DNA of 64,000 nucleotides from Micromussa lordhowensis (Eukaryota > Cnidaria > Anthozoa > Scleractinia > Lobophylliidae), in the NCBI GenBank assembly GCA_964020085.1, contig OZ026596.1:34744834-34808833 (forward strand), in the 5' to 3' direction. The translations under genes were made by a program, and so were the position numbers. Below the pieces are notes generated by a model. The model did no database searches, was not told the DNA's origin, and was given only the letters and a program-made list of their open reading frames with translations. The number at the start of each line of letters is the position of its first letter. Within the stretch, counting starts at the first letter, position 1. Positions 52,139 through 61,822 of the stretch are shown here, in pieces.

Positions 52139-54772
52139 TCATAGTTTAGCTTTAACGAGCATGTCTGTAAGAGATTTACCTCTTCTGTACGATAGGATAG
52201 GCGGGTATTTGAAGATAGTGTTCAGCAAAGGCTGATTCTGTATTAAGTCCCAGTTTAGCATGAGTATATTTTTGAGGTTACATACCGATGGGTGGTATGT
52301 TGTTACAAATGGCAAGATTTGTTTTCGTGCTTTAGCTTTTTGTTGGAGTGCCGACTGTCTTCCGGTGAAGCTGACTTCCGATAACGTTGTTTGTATCATT
52401 TTGTAAGGATAGCCGCGCGCAATGAGGCGCGATTTAAAATTTGTGATACTTTCATTAAAGGCTGTTTCAGAAGAGTTTGTTCTAAGAAGTCTAAGGGCTT
52501 CACCTTTAATAAAACCTTTTTTCACGCCTGGTGGGTGGCTCGACGTGAAAAATGTGTACTGAAAGGTTTCAGTCGGCTTGTAATGTGTTCGGATGTCAAG
52601 GATCGATTCGTTTCTGAATCTTTCTCCTTTGGATATGATTGTATCGAGAAATGTTATTTCCGTCTCTGAGATTTCAGCCGTGAATTTGATTGTAGGGTGG
52701 AAGTTGTTAGCTTGTTTCATGAACAGGTCTATTTCCTGTATGTTGGAATCCCACAATGAGAAAATGTCGTCAATATAACGTTTCCACTTTAGCGGTTTTG
52801 TGTTGCTTTGATTTATCAATTTTGTTTCTATTTCCGCCATGAAGATGTTGGCAAATGCAACTGCCATTTTCGTACCCATTGCAGTTCCATGGGTCTGGAG
52901 GTAATTCTTTCCAATAAATTGGAATGAATTTTCTTTAAGTATAAGGCAAAGCATTTCTTTGAGGTAGTGGGATGGGATGGGAGGGTTGTAGTTGTGAAAT
53001 TTCTCGTATGCTGTGCATACTGTTGTGATACCCTCCTCTTGCGGTATGTTTGTGTACAAGCTTGTAACATCCATAGATACCAATATAGTATTTTGAGAGA
53101 CCTTTGTCTTCTCTATAAAGTTAATGAAGTGTGTTGTATCCTTAAGATAAGATTTTTGTGTCTGTGCAATCGGCTGTAGTAATTTGTCCACAAACGATGA
53201 TAGTCTTTCTGTAGGGCCTTCGCAGCCCGAAATAATCGGTCTACCGACCGGATTTGGTTTGTGGATTTTAGTTAGGGTATAGAATATAGGGATTCTTGGA
53301 GGATTGCGTGTTTGAGAAAACCAATTTTTTGTCACGTCATCAATATAGTTATTTTGGTGAAGTCGTGTGACAAGCTCATTAACTCTTTGTAATGTTTCCA
53401 CCGCCATGGTGCTTTTGAGAGGTTTATAATGTTCTCTATTGTCGAGATGGGTTTGAGCTTCATGTATTTTATCACACTTGTTCATTATGACAGTTGTTGT
53501 TCCTTTGTCTGCCTTTTTGAAATTGATTTCAGTGTTGTTAGCAAGCTCTTTAAGGGCTTTATATTCGTTGCGTGACAGATTGGTTTTAGGTTTTGATGGT
53601 TTGATCTCTGCAAGTTGGATTTTGACACTTTCCAAGTAGCTTTCAAGGGCAACTGAATTCTGAACCGGTGGTACCCAGTCTGATTTGACGCGGAACGGGT
53701 GCGGTTCGGTATTTTTTGTGTGGAATATGTATTGTAGACGCATTCGTCTTGCGAATTTTTCAAAGTCTTGCAAGAGCTGGCGTCTAATATTGTTCTCATC
53801 TGTCACCGGTGTCGGGACAAATTTGAGCCCTTTTGAAATCACATTGACTTGGTTGTCAGTTAGTTGGAGATTGGAGAGGTTTTTAATAAATCTCTCATTT
53901 GATTTTCTTTGTGTGGCAATCCGTTTTTGAGCAAAGTGTGCTCGGCGCTGTTTTCGTCTAATGTTTGCATTGAACCCTGTACTTTGTTTAGGCCCCTTTG
54001 CGGTGGTTTGATTTTCAGAAAAGAGACTTTTGTATTTCTCAATATCTTTATTGTTTGCAGATGTCTGCAACACATGTGTGTACAATAGTTGTTTAAGCTC
54101 GTTGAAATCTTGCTGTAATTTTTCAACCTTATTTACATCGTAATTTACAATGTTTTCTGTGTTCGCCGAATGCGACTGTTCTCGCGTCGACTTATTTACA
54201 TCAGTGCTGGCACTTTTGCTACTGTTTTTAGTGAACTTAGCCTTTTTGAATTTGTTTTCTTGGCTTTCTAGGCGTCTTTTGTGGTAGCGCGTGAGTGCGC
54301 TGACGAAGCCTTGTTCTGCTTGTATTTTGATCTCCTTTATTTCCTTGAGAAATGTGTCATCCGGCGGGATGTTCGCCCTTGCCGTGTATTGGAAGGATTT
54401 TGGACAGGTCTTTTTGTTTGTGTGCTCTTCAAGTTTCCTGATGGAATCCTTAGATTTTTTAATGTTAGTCTCTAGAGAGGCTATGTCCACATATTTTCGT
54501 TTCCTGCTTGGTTTTTGGTTTACAGCAGAAGTTTTAGGCAGACTGTTCTCATGGTTGTTCCGGTGGTAGTTTTTGTGCCTTGGTTCCATTTGTGATGCCG
54601 GGGGACTATTTTCATCTTCAGAATCCTCCATTTCATATTTGCTGTTGTATAGCAAATCGAGTTCATCCTTTGGAGGTATACCCGTTGGTGTTTTGGGTAT
54701 ATCGATGTCGTAGCTTTCATCATCGTATCCTGCCGATGGCGAGAGATACTTCTGTAGGACGTTGTCTGTCAT
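52139..54772 (-). CDS. Penelope-like reverse transcriptase, array unit 3 (intact)
   Basis: Same 877-codon protein as unit 2, with no amino-acid difference seen. All catalytic motifs are present. Start ATG at 54772, 35 bases inside the hammerhead motif of the same unit. Confidence 0.93.
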   Translation of the reverse strand: MTDNVLQKYLSPSAGYDDESYDIDIPKTPTGIPPKDELDLLYNSKYEMEDSEDENSPPASQMEPRHKNYHRNNHENSLPKTSAVNQKPSRKRKYVDIASLETNIKKSKDSIRKLEEHTNKKTCPKSFQYTARANIPPDDTFLKEIKEIKIQAEQGFVSALTRYHKRRLESQENKFKKAKFTKNSSKSASTDVNKSTREQSHSANTENIVNYDVNKVEKLQQDFNELKQLLYTHVLQTSANNKDIEKYKSLFSENQTTAKGPKQSTGFNANIRRKQRRAHFAQKRIATQRKSNERFIKNLSNLQLTDNQVNVISKGLKFVPTPVTDENNIRRQLLQDFEKFARRMRLQYIFHTKNTEPHPFRVKSDWVPPVQNSVALESYLESVKIQLAEIKPSKPKTNLSRNEYKALKELANNTEINFKKADKGTTTVIMNKCDKIHEAQTHLDNREHYKPLKSTMAVETLQRVNELVTRLHQNNYIDDVTKNWFSQTRNPPRIPIFYTLTKIHKPNPVGRPIISGCEGPTERLSSFVDKLLQPIAQTQKSYLKDTTHFINFIEKTKVSQNTILVSMDVTSLYTNIPQEEGITTVCTAYEKFHNYNPPIPSHYLKEMLCLILKENSFQFIGKNYLQTHGTAMGTKMAVAFANIFMAEIETKLINQSNTKPLKWKRYIDDIFSLWDSNIQEIDLFMKQANNFHPTIKFTAEISETEITFLDTIISKGERFRNESILDIRTHYKPTETFQYTFFTSSHPPGVKKGFIKGEALRLLRTNSSETAFNESITNFKSRLIARGYPYKMIQTTLSEVSFTGRQSALQQKAKARKQILPFVTTYHPSVCNLKNILMLNWDLIQNQPLLNTIFKYPPILSYRRGKSLTDMLVKAKL

Positions 54773-54806
54773 TATCAATGGTGTTTGATAATATATGTAT
54801 GGTCTC

Positions 54807-54853
54807 TAGCAAGACCGGCGGTTTCGATTCTGTACGAATCTCTTCAGTTGCTA
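54807..54853 (-). ncRNA. Hammerhead ribozyme, array unit 3
   Basis: Same motif, unchanged. Predicted cut after 54813, upstream of the intact unit 3 ORF. Confidence 0.9.
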
Positions 54854-54933
54854 TTTACTGACAACAATAATATGTGAGGGAATAGTAGAGCAAGTACTCA
54901 GTTCTATTCCTGCATAAGTTGTGACGGTTGACC

Positions 54934-55036
54934 CTTTTATATGTGTAAGAGCGATTAGTGAGGATCGAAAGTTGTGTATTATCATTGGCCCATTCTATAT
55001 GGAGAGGAGCCAATCACGAAAGTGCATTTTCGATCC
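54934..55036 (-). promoter_or_regulatory. Putative internal promoter of Penelope unit 3
   Basis: Same TATA box, paired CCAAT boxes and inverted repeat as in unit 1, unchanged. Confidence 0.55.
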
Positions 55037-55366
55037 GCTCTTTTTTGAAGCTCGGTTGTGTTTGTTTTGAAGGCTTTATTCGTGTACAATTTAGATGGCA
55101 GGCTTTCAAACTTAAAGATATACACTTCAGCATGTGTGCTATATGTTTTACTTCCTTTCCTTGGTAAAAATGGCCAAGATGTGTTTGCGTTGTGTGTGCA
55201 ATCGTCATTTTTGTGTTGTACATTTGCGACTTGTGTATAGAACAAGTACAACTGTGTGGTTTCACACTGGGACGGGGCCTGTCTGGAATAGCTCAACAGT
55301 GGATAAAGATAAGTGACAGGCCTGCACGGACTCCCTGCGTGATTTAACTGTAAATGAATGAAGCCT

Positions 55367-58000
55367 TCATAGTTTAGCTTTAACGAGCATGTCTGTAAGA
55401 GATTTACCTCTTCTGTACGATAGGATAGGCGGGTATTTGAAGATAGTGTTCAGCAAAGGCTGATTCTGTATTAAGTCCCAGTTTAGCATGAGTATATTTT
55501 TGAGGTTACATACCGATGGGTGGTATGTTGTTACAAATGGCAAGATTTGTTTTCGTGCTTTAGCTTTTTGTTGGAGTGCCGACTGTCTTCCGGTGAAGCT
55601 GACTTCCGATAACGTTGTTTGTATCATTTTGTAAGGATAGCCGCGCGCAATGAGGCGCGATTTAAAATTTGTGATACTTTCATTAAAGGCTGTTTCAGAA
55701 GAGTTTGTTCTAAGAAGTCTAAGGGCTTCACCTTTAATAAAACCTTTTTTCACGCCTGGTGGGTGGCTCGACGTGAAAAATGTGTACTGAAAGGTTTCAG
55801 TCGGCTTGTAATGTGTTCGGATGTCAAGGATCGATTCGTTTCTGAATCTTTCTCCTTTGGATATGATTGTATCGAGAAATGTTATTTCCGTCTCTGAGAT
55901 TTCAGCCGTGAATTTGATTGTAGGGTGGAAGTTGTTAGCTTGTTTCATGAACAGGTCTATTTCCTGTATGTTGGAATCCCACAATGAGAAAATGTCGTCA
56001 ATATAACGTTTCCACTTTAGCGGTTTTGTGTTGCTTTGATTTATCAATTTTGTTTCTATTTCCGCCATGAAGATGTTGGCAAATGCAACTGCCATTTTCG
56101 TACCCATTGCAGTTCCATGGGTCTGGAGGTAATTCTTTCCAATAAATTGGAATGAATTTTCTTTAAGTATAAGGCAAAGCATTTCTTTGAGGTAGTGGGA
56201 TGGGATGGGAGGGTTGTAGTTGTGAAATTTCTCGTATGCTGTGCATACTGTTGTGATACCCTCCTCTTGCGGTATGTTTGTGTACAAGCTTGTAACATCC
56301 ATAGATACCAATATAGTATTTTGAGAGACCTTTGTCTTCTCTATAAAGTTAATGAAGTGTGTTGTATCCTTAAGATAAGATTTTTGTGTCTGTGCAATCG
56401 GCTGTAGTAATTTGTCCACAAACGATGATAGTCTTTCTGTAGGGCCTTCGCAGCCCGAAATAATCGGTCTACCGACCGGATTTGGTTTGTGGATTTTAGT
56501 TAGGGTATAGAATATAGGGATTCTTGGAGGATTGCGTGTTTGAGAAAACCAATTTTTTGTCACGTCATCAATATAGTTATTTTGGTGAAGTCGTGTGACA
56601 AGCTCATTAACTCTTTGTAATGTTTCCACCGCCATGGTGCTTTTGAGAGGTTTATAATGTTCTCTATTGTCGAGATGGGTTTGAGCTTCATGTATTTTAT
56701 CACACTTGTTCATTATGACAGTTGTTGTTCCTTTGTCTGCCTTTTTGAAATTGATTTCAGTGTTGTTAGCAAGCTCTTTAAGGGCTTTATATTCGTTGCG
56801 TGACAGATTGGTTTTAGGTTTTGATGGTTTGATCTCTGCAAGTTGGATTTTGACACTTTCCAAGTAGCTTTCAAGGGCAACTGAATTCTGAACCGGTGGT
56901 ACCCAGTCTGATTTGACGCGGAACGGGTGCGGTTCGGTATTTTTTGTGTGGAATATGTATTGTAGACGCATTCATCTTGCGAATTTTTCAAAGTCTTGCA
57001 AGAGCTGGCGTCTAATATTGTTCTCATCTGTCACCGGTGTCGGGACAAATTTGAGCCCTTTTGAAATCACATTGACTTGGTTGTCAGTTAGTTGGAGATT
57101 GGAGAGGTTTTTAATAAATCTCTCATTTGATTTTCTTTGTGTGGCAATCCGTTTTTGAGCAAAGTGTGCTCGGCGCTGTTTTCGTCTAATGTTTGCATTG
57201 AACCCTGTACTTTGTTTAGGCCCCTTTGCGGTGGTTTGATTTTCAGAAAAGAGACTTTTGTATTTCTCAATATCTTTATTGTTTGCAGATGTCTGCAACA
57301 CATGTGTGTACAATAGTTGTTTAAGCTCGTTGAAATCTTGCTGTAATTTTTCAACCTTATTTACATCGTAATTTACAATGTTTTCTGTGTTCGCCGAATG
57401 CGACTGTTCTCGCGTCGACTTATTTACATCAGTGCTGGCACTTTTGCTACTGTTTTTAGTGAACTTAGCCTTTTTGAATTTGTTTTCTTGGCTTTCTAGG
57501 CGTCTTTTGTGGTAGCGCGTGAGTGCGCTGACGAAGCCTTGTTCTGCTTGTATTTTGATCTCCTTTATTTCCTTGAGAAATGTGTCATCCGGTGGGATGT
57601 TCGCCCTTGCCGTGTATTGGAAGGATTTTGGACAGGTCTTTTTGTTTGTGTGCTCTTCAAGTTTCCTGATGGAATCCTTAGATTTTTTAATGTTAGTCTC
57701 TAGAGAGGCTATGTCCACATATTTTCGTTTCCTGCTTGGTTTTTGGTTTACAGCAGAAGTTTTAGGCAGACTGTTCTCATGGTTGTTCCGGTGGTAGTTT
57801 TTGTGCCTTGGTTCCATTTGTGATGCCGGGGGACTATTTTCATCTTCAGAATCCTCCATTTCATATTTGCTGTTGTATAGCAAATCGAGTTCATCCTTTG
57901 GAGGTATACCCGTTGGTGTTTTGGGTATATCGATGTCGTAGCTTTCATCATCGTATCCTGCCGATGGCGAGAGATACTTCTGTAGGACGTTGTCTGTCAT
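55367..58000 (-). pseudogene. Penelope-like reverse transcriptase, array unit 4 (one stop)
   Basis: Identical to unit 2 except for CGA-to-TGA at about 56970-56972 (arginine ~343) and one silent change near 57593. The stop falls upstream of the reverse-transcriptase core, so a downstream start at the next ATG (MRLQYIF...) would give a 534-residue protein with the whole catalytic domain. Confidence 0.9.
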
Positions 58001-58034
58001 TATCAATGGTGTTTGATAATATATGTATGGTCTC

Positions 58035-58081
58035 TAGCAAGACCGGCGGTTTCGATTCTGTACGAATCTCTTCAGTTGCTA
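58035..58081 (-). ncRNA. Hammerhead ribozyme, array unit 4
   Basis: Same motif, unchanged. Predicted cut after 58041. The ribozyme is conserved although this unit's ORF has a stop. Confidence 0.9.
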
Positions 58082-58161
58082 TTTACTGACAACAATAATA
58101 TGTGAGGGAATAGTAGAGCAAGTACTCAGTTCTATTCCTGCATAAGTTGTGACGGTTGACC

Positions 58162-58264
58162 CTTTTATATGTGTAAGAGCGATTAGTGAGGATCGAAAGT
58201 TGTGTATTATCATTGGCCCATTCTATATGGAGAGGAGCCAATCACGAAAGTGCATTTTCGATCC
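58162..58264 (-). promoter_or_regulatory. Putative internal promoter of Penelope unit 4
   Basis: Same TATA box, paired CCAAT boxes and inverted repeat as in unit 1, unchanged. Confidence 0.55.
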
Positions 58265-58594
58265 GCTCTTTTTTGAAGCTCGGTTGTGTTTGTTTTGAAG
58301 GCTTTATTCGTGTACAATTTAGATGGCAGGCTTTCAAACTTAAAGATATACACTTCAGCATGTGTGCTATATGTTTTACTTCCTTTCCTTGGTAAAAATG
58401 GCCAAGATGTGTTTGCGTTGTGTGTGCAATCGTCATTTTTGTGTTGTACATTTGCGACTTGTGTATAGAACAAGTACAACTGTGTGGTTTCACACTGGGA
58501 CGGGGCCTGTCTGGAATAGCTCAACAGTGGATAAAGATAAGTGACAGGCCTGCACGGACTCCCTGCGTGATTTAACTGTAAATGAATGAAGCCT

Positions 58595-61228
58595 TCATAG
58601 TTTAGCTTTAACGAGCATGTCTGTAAGAGATTTACCTCTTCTGTACGATAGGATAGGCGGGTATTTGAAGATAGTGTTCAGCAAAGGCTGATTCTGTATT
58701 AAGTCCCAGTTTAGCATGAGTATATTTTTGAGGTTACATACCGATGGGTGGTATGTTGTTACAAATGGCAAGATTTGTTTTCGTGCTTTAGCTTTTTGTT
58801 GGAGTGCCGACTGTCTTCCGGTGAAGCTGACTTCCGATAACGTTGTTTGTATCATTTTGTAAGGATAGCCGCGCGCAATGAGGCGCGATTTAAAATTTGT
58901 GATACTTTCATTAAAGGCTGTTTCAGAAGAGTTTGTTCTAAGAAGTCTAAGGGCTTCACCTTTAATAAAACCTTTTTTCACGCCTGGTGGGTGGCTCGAC
59001 GTGAAAAATGTGTACTGAAAGGTTTCAGTCGGCTTGTAATGTGTTCGGATGTCAAGGATCGATTCGTTTCTGAATCTTTCTCCTTTGGATATGATTGTAT
59101 CGAGAAATGTTATTTCCGTCTCTGAGATTTCAGCCGTGAATTTGATTGTAGGGTGGAAGTTGTTAGCTTGTTTCATGAACAGGTCTATTTCCTGTATGTT
59201 GGAATCCCACAATGAGAAAATGTCGTCAATATAACGTTTCCACTTTAGCGGTTTTGTGTTGCTTTGATTTATCAATTTTGTTTCTATTTCCGCCATGAAG
59301 ATGTTGGCAAATGCAACTGCCATTTTCGTACCCATTGCAGTTCCATGGGTCTGGAGGTAATTCTTTCCAATAAATTGGAATGAATTTTCTTTAAGTATAA
59401 GGCAAAGCATTTCTTTGAGGTAGTGGGATGGGATGGGAGGGTTGTAGTTGTGAAATTTCTCGTATGCTGTGCATACTGTTGTGATACCCTCCTCTTGCGG
59501 TATGTTTGTGTACAAGCTTGTAACATCCATAGATACCAATATAGTATTTTGAGAGACCTTTGTCTTCTCTATAAAGTTAATGAAGTGTGTTGTATCCTTA
59601 AGATAAGATTTTTGTGTCTGTGCAATCGGCTGTAGTAATTTGTCCACAAACGATGATAGTCTTTCTGTAGGGCCTTCGCAGCCCGAAATAATCGGTCTAC
59701 CGACCGGATTTGGTTTGTGGATTTTAGTTAGGGTATAGAATATAGGGATTCTTGGAGGATTGCGTGTTTGAGAAAACCAATTTTTTGTCACGTCATCAAT
59801 ATAGTTATTTTGGTGAAGTCGTGTGACAAGCTCATTAACTCTTTGTAATGTTTCCACCGCCATGGTGCTTTTGAGAGGTTTATAATGTTCTCTATTGTCG
59901 AGATGGGTTTGAGCTTCATGTATTTTATCACACTTGTTCATTATGACAGTTGTTGTTCCTTTGTCTGCCTTTTTGAAATTGATTTCAGTGTTGTTAGCAA
60001 GCTCTTTAAGGGCTTTATATTCGTTGCGTGACAGATTGGTTTTAGGTTTTGATGGTTTGATCTCTGCAAGTTGGATTTTGACACTTTCCAAGTAGCTTTC
60101 AAGGGCAACTGAATTCTGAACCGGTGGTACCCAGTCTGATTTGACGCGGAACGGGTGCGGTTCGGTATTTTTTGTGTGGAATATGTATTGTAGACGCATT
60201 CGTCTTGCGAATTTTTCAAAGTCTTGCAAGAGCTGGCGTCTAATATTGTTCTCATCTGTCACCGGTGTCGGGACAAATTTGAGCCCTTTTGAAATCACAT
60301 TGACTTGGTTGTCAGTTAGTTGGAGATTGGAGAGGTTTTTAATAAATCTCTCATTTGATTTTCTTTGTGTGGCAATCCGTTTTTGAGCAAAGTGTGCTCG
60401 GCGCTGTTTTCGTCTAATGTTTGCATTGAACCCTGTACTTTGTTTAGGCCCCTTTGCGGTGGTTTGATTTTCAGAAAAGAGACTTTTGTATTTCTCAATA
60501 TCTTTATTGTTTGCAGATGTCTGCAACACATGTGTGTACAATAGTTGTTTAAGCTCGTTGAAATCTTGCTGTAATTTTTCAACCTTATTTACATCGTAAT
60601 TTACAATGTTTTCTGTGTTCGCCGAATGCGACTGTTCTCGCGTCGACTTATTTACATCAGTGCTGGCACTTTTGCTACTGTTTTTAGTGAACTTAGCCTT
60701 TTTGAATTTGTTTTCTTGGCTTTCTAGGCGTCTTTTGTGGTAGCGCGTGAGTGCGCTGACGAAGCCTTGTTCTGCTTGTATTTTGATCTCCTTTATTTCC
60801 TTGAGAAATGTGTCATCCGGCGGGATGTTCGCCCTTGCCGTGTATTGGAAGGATTTTGGACAGGTCTTTTTGTTTGTGTGCTCTTCAAGTTTCCTGATGG
60901 AATCCTTAGATTTTTTAATGTTAGTCTCTAGAGAGGCTATGTCCACATATTTTCGTTTCCTGCTTGGTTTTTGGTTTACAGCAGAAGTTTTAGGCAGACT
61001 GTTCTCATGGTTGTTCCGGTGGTAGTTTTTGTGCCTTGGTTCCATTTGTGATGCCGGGGGACTATTTTCATCTTCAGAATCCTCCATTTCATATTTGCTG
61101 TTGTATAGCAAATCGAGTTCATCCTTTGGAGGTATACCCGTTGGTGTTTTGGGTATATCGATGTCGTAGCTTTCATCATCGTATCCTGCCGATGGCGAGA
61201 GATACTTCTGTAGGACGTTGTCTGTCAT
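58595..61228 (-). CDS. Penelope-like reverse transcriptase, array unit 5 (intact)
   Basis: Same intact 877-codon protein as units 2 and 3, with no amino-acid difference seen. Start ATG at 61228; the unit's promoter region and hammerhead motif are complete. Confidence 0.93.
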   Translation of the reverse strand: MTDNVLQKYLSPSAGYDDESYDIDIPKTPTGIPPKDELDLLYNSKYEMEDSEDENSPPASQMEPRHKNYHRNNHENSLPKTSAVNQKPSRKRKYVDIASLETNIKKSKDSIRKLEEHTNKKTCPKSFQYTARANIPPDDTFLKEIKEIKIQAEQGFVSALTRYHKRRLESQENKFKKAKFTKNSSKSASTDVNKSTREQSHSANTENIVNYDVNKVEKLQQDFNELKQLLYTHVLQTSANNKDIEKYKSLFSENQTTAKGPKQSTGFNANIRRKQRRAHFAQKRIATQRKSNERFIKNLSNLQLTDNQVNVISKGLKFVPTPVTDENNIRRQLLQDFEKFARRMRLQYIFHTKNTEPHPFRVKSDWVPPVQNSVALESYLESVKIQLAEIKPSKPKTNLSRNEYKALKELANNTEINFKKADKGTTTVIMNKCDKIHEAQTHLDNREHYKPLKSTMAVETLQRVNELVTRLHQNNYIDDVTKNWFSQTRNPPRIPIFYTLTKIHKPNPVGRPIISGCEGPTERLSSFVDKLLQPIAQTQKSYLKDTTHFINFIEKTKVSQNTILVSMDVTSLYTNIPQEEGITTVCTAYEKFHNYNPPIPSHYLKEMLCLILKENSFQFIGKNYLQTHGTAMGTKMAVAFANIFMAEIETKLINQSNTKPLKWKRYIDDIFSLWDSNIQEIDLFMKQANNFHPTIKFTAEISETEITFLDTIISKGERFRNESILDIRTHYKPTETFQYTFFTSSHPPGVKKGFIKGEALRLLRTNSSETAFNESITNFKSRLIARGYPYKMIQTTLSEVSFTGRQSALQQKAKARKQILPFVTTYHPSVCNLKNILMLNWDLIQNQPLLNTIFKYPPILSYRRGKSLTDMLVKAKL

Positions 61229-61262
61229 TATCAATGGTGTTTGATAATATATGTATGGTCTC

Positions 61263-61309
61263 TAGCAAGACCGGCGGTTTCGATTCTGTACGAATCTCTT
61301 CAGTTGCTA
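61263..61309 (-). ncRNA. Hammerhead ribozyme, array unit 5
   Basis: Same motif, unchanged. Predicted cut after 61269, upstream of the intact unit 5 ORF. Confidence 0.9.
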
Positions 61310-61389
61310 TTTACTGACAACAATAATATGTGAGGGAATAGTAGAGCAAGTACTCAGTTCTATTCCTGCATAAGTTGTGACGGTTGACC

Positions 61390-61492
61390 CTTTTATATGT
61401 GTAAGAGCGATTAGTGAGGATCGAAAGTTGTGTATTATCATTGGCCCATTCTATATGGAGAGGAGCCAATCACGAAAGTGCATTTTCGATCC
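61390..61492 (-). promoter_or_regulatory. Putative internal promoter of Penelope unit 5
   Basis: Same TATA box, paired CCAAT boxes and inverted repeat as in unit 1, unchanged. Confidence 0.55.
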
Positions 61493-61822
61493 GCTCTTTT
61501 TTGAAGCTCGGTTGTGTTTGTTTTGAAGGCTTTATTCGTGTACAATTTAGATGGCAGGCTTTCAAACTTAAAGATATACACTTCAGCATGTGTGCTATAT
61601 GTTTTACTTCCTTTCCTTGGTAAAAATGGCCAAGATGTGTTTGCGTTGTGTGTGCAATCGTCATTTTTGTGTTGTACATTTGCGACTTGTGTATAGAACA
61701 AGTACAACTGTGTGGTTTCACACTGGGACGGGGCCTGTCTGGAATAGCTCAACAGTGGATAAAGATAAGTGACAGGCCTGCACGGACTCCCTGCGTGATT
61801 TAACTGTAAATGAATGAAGCCT

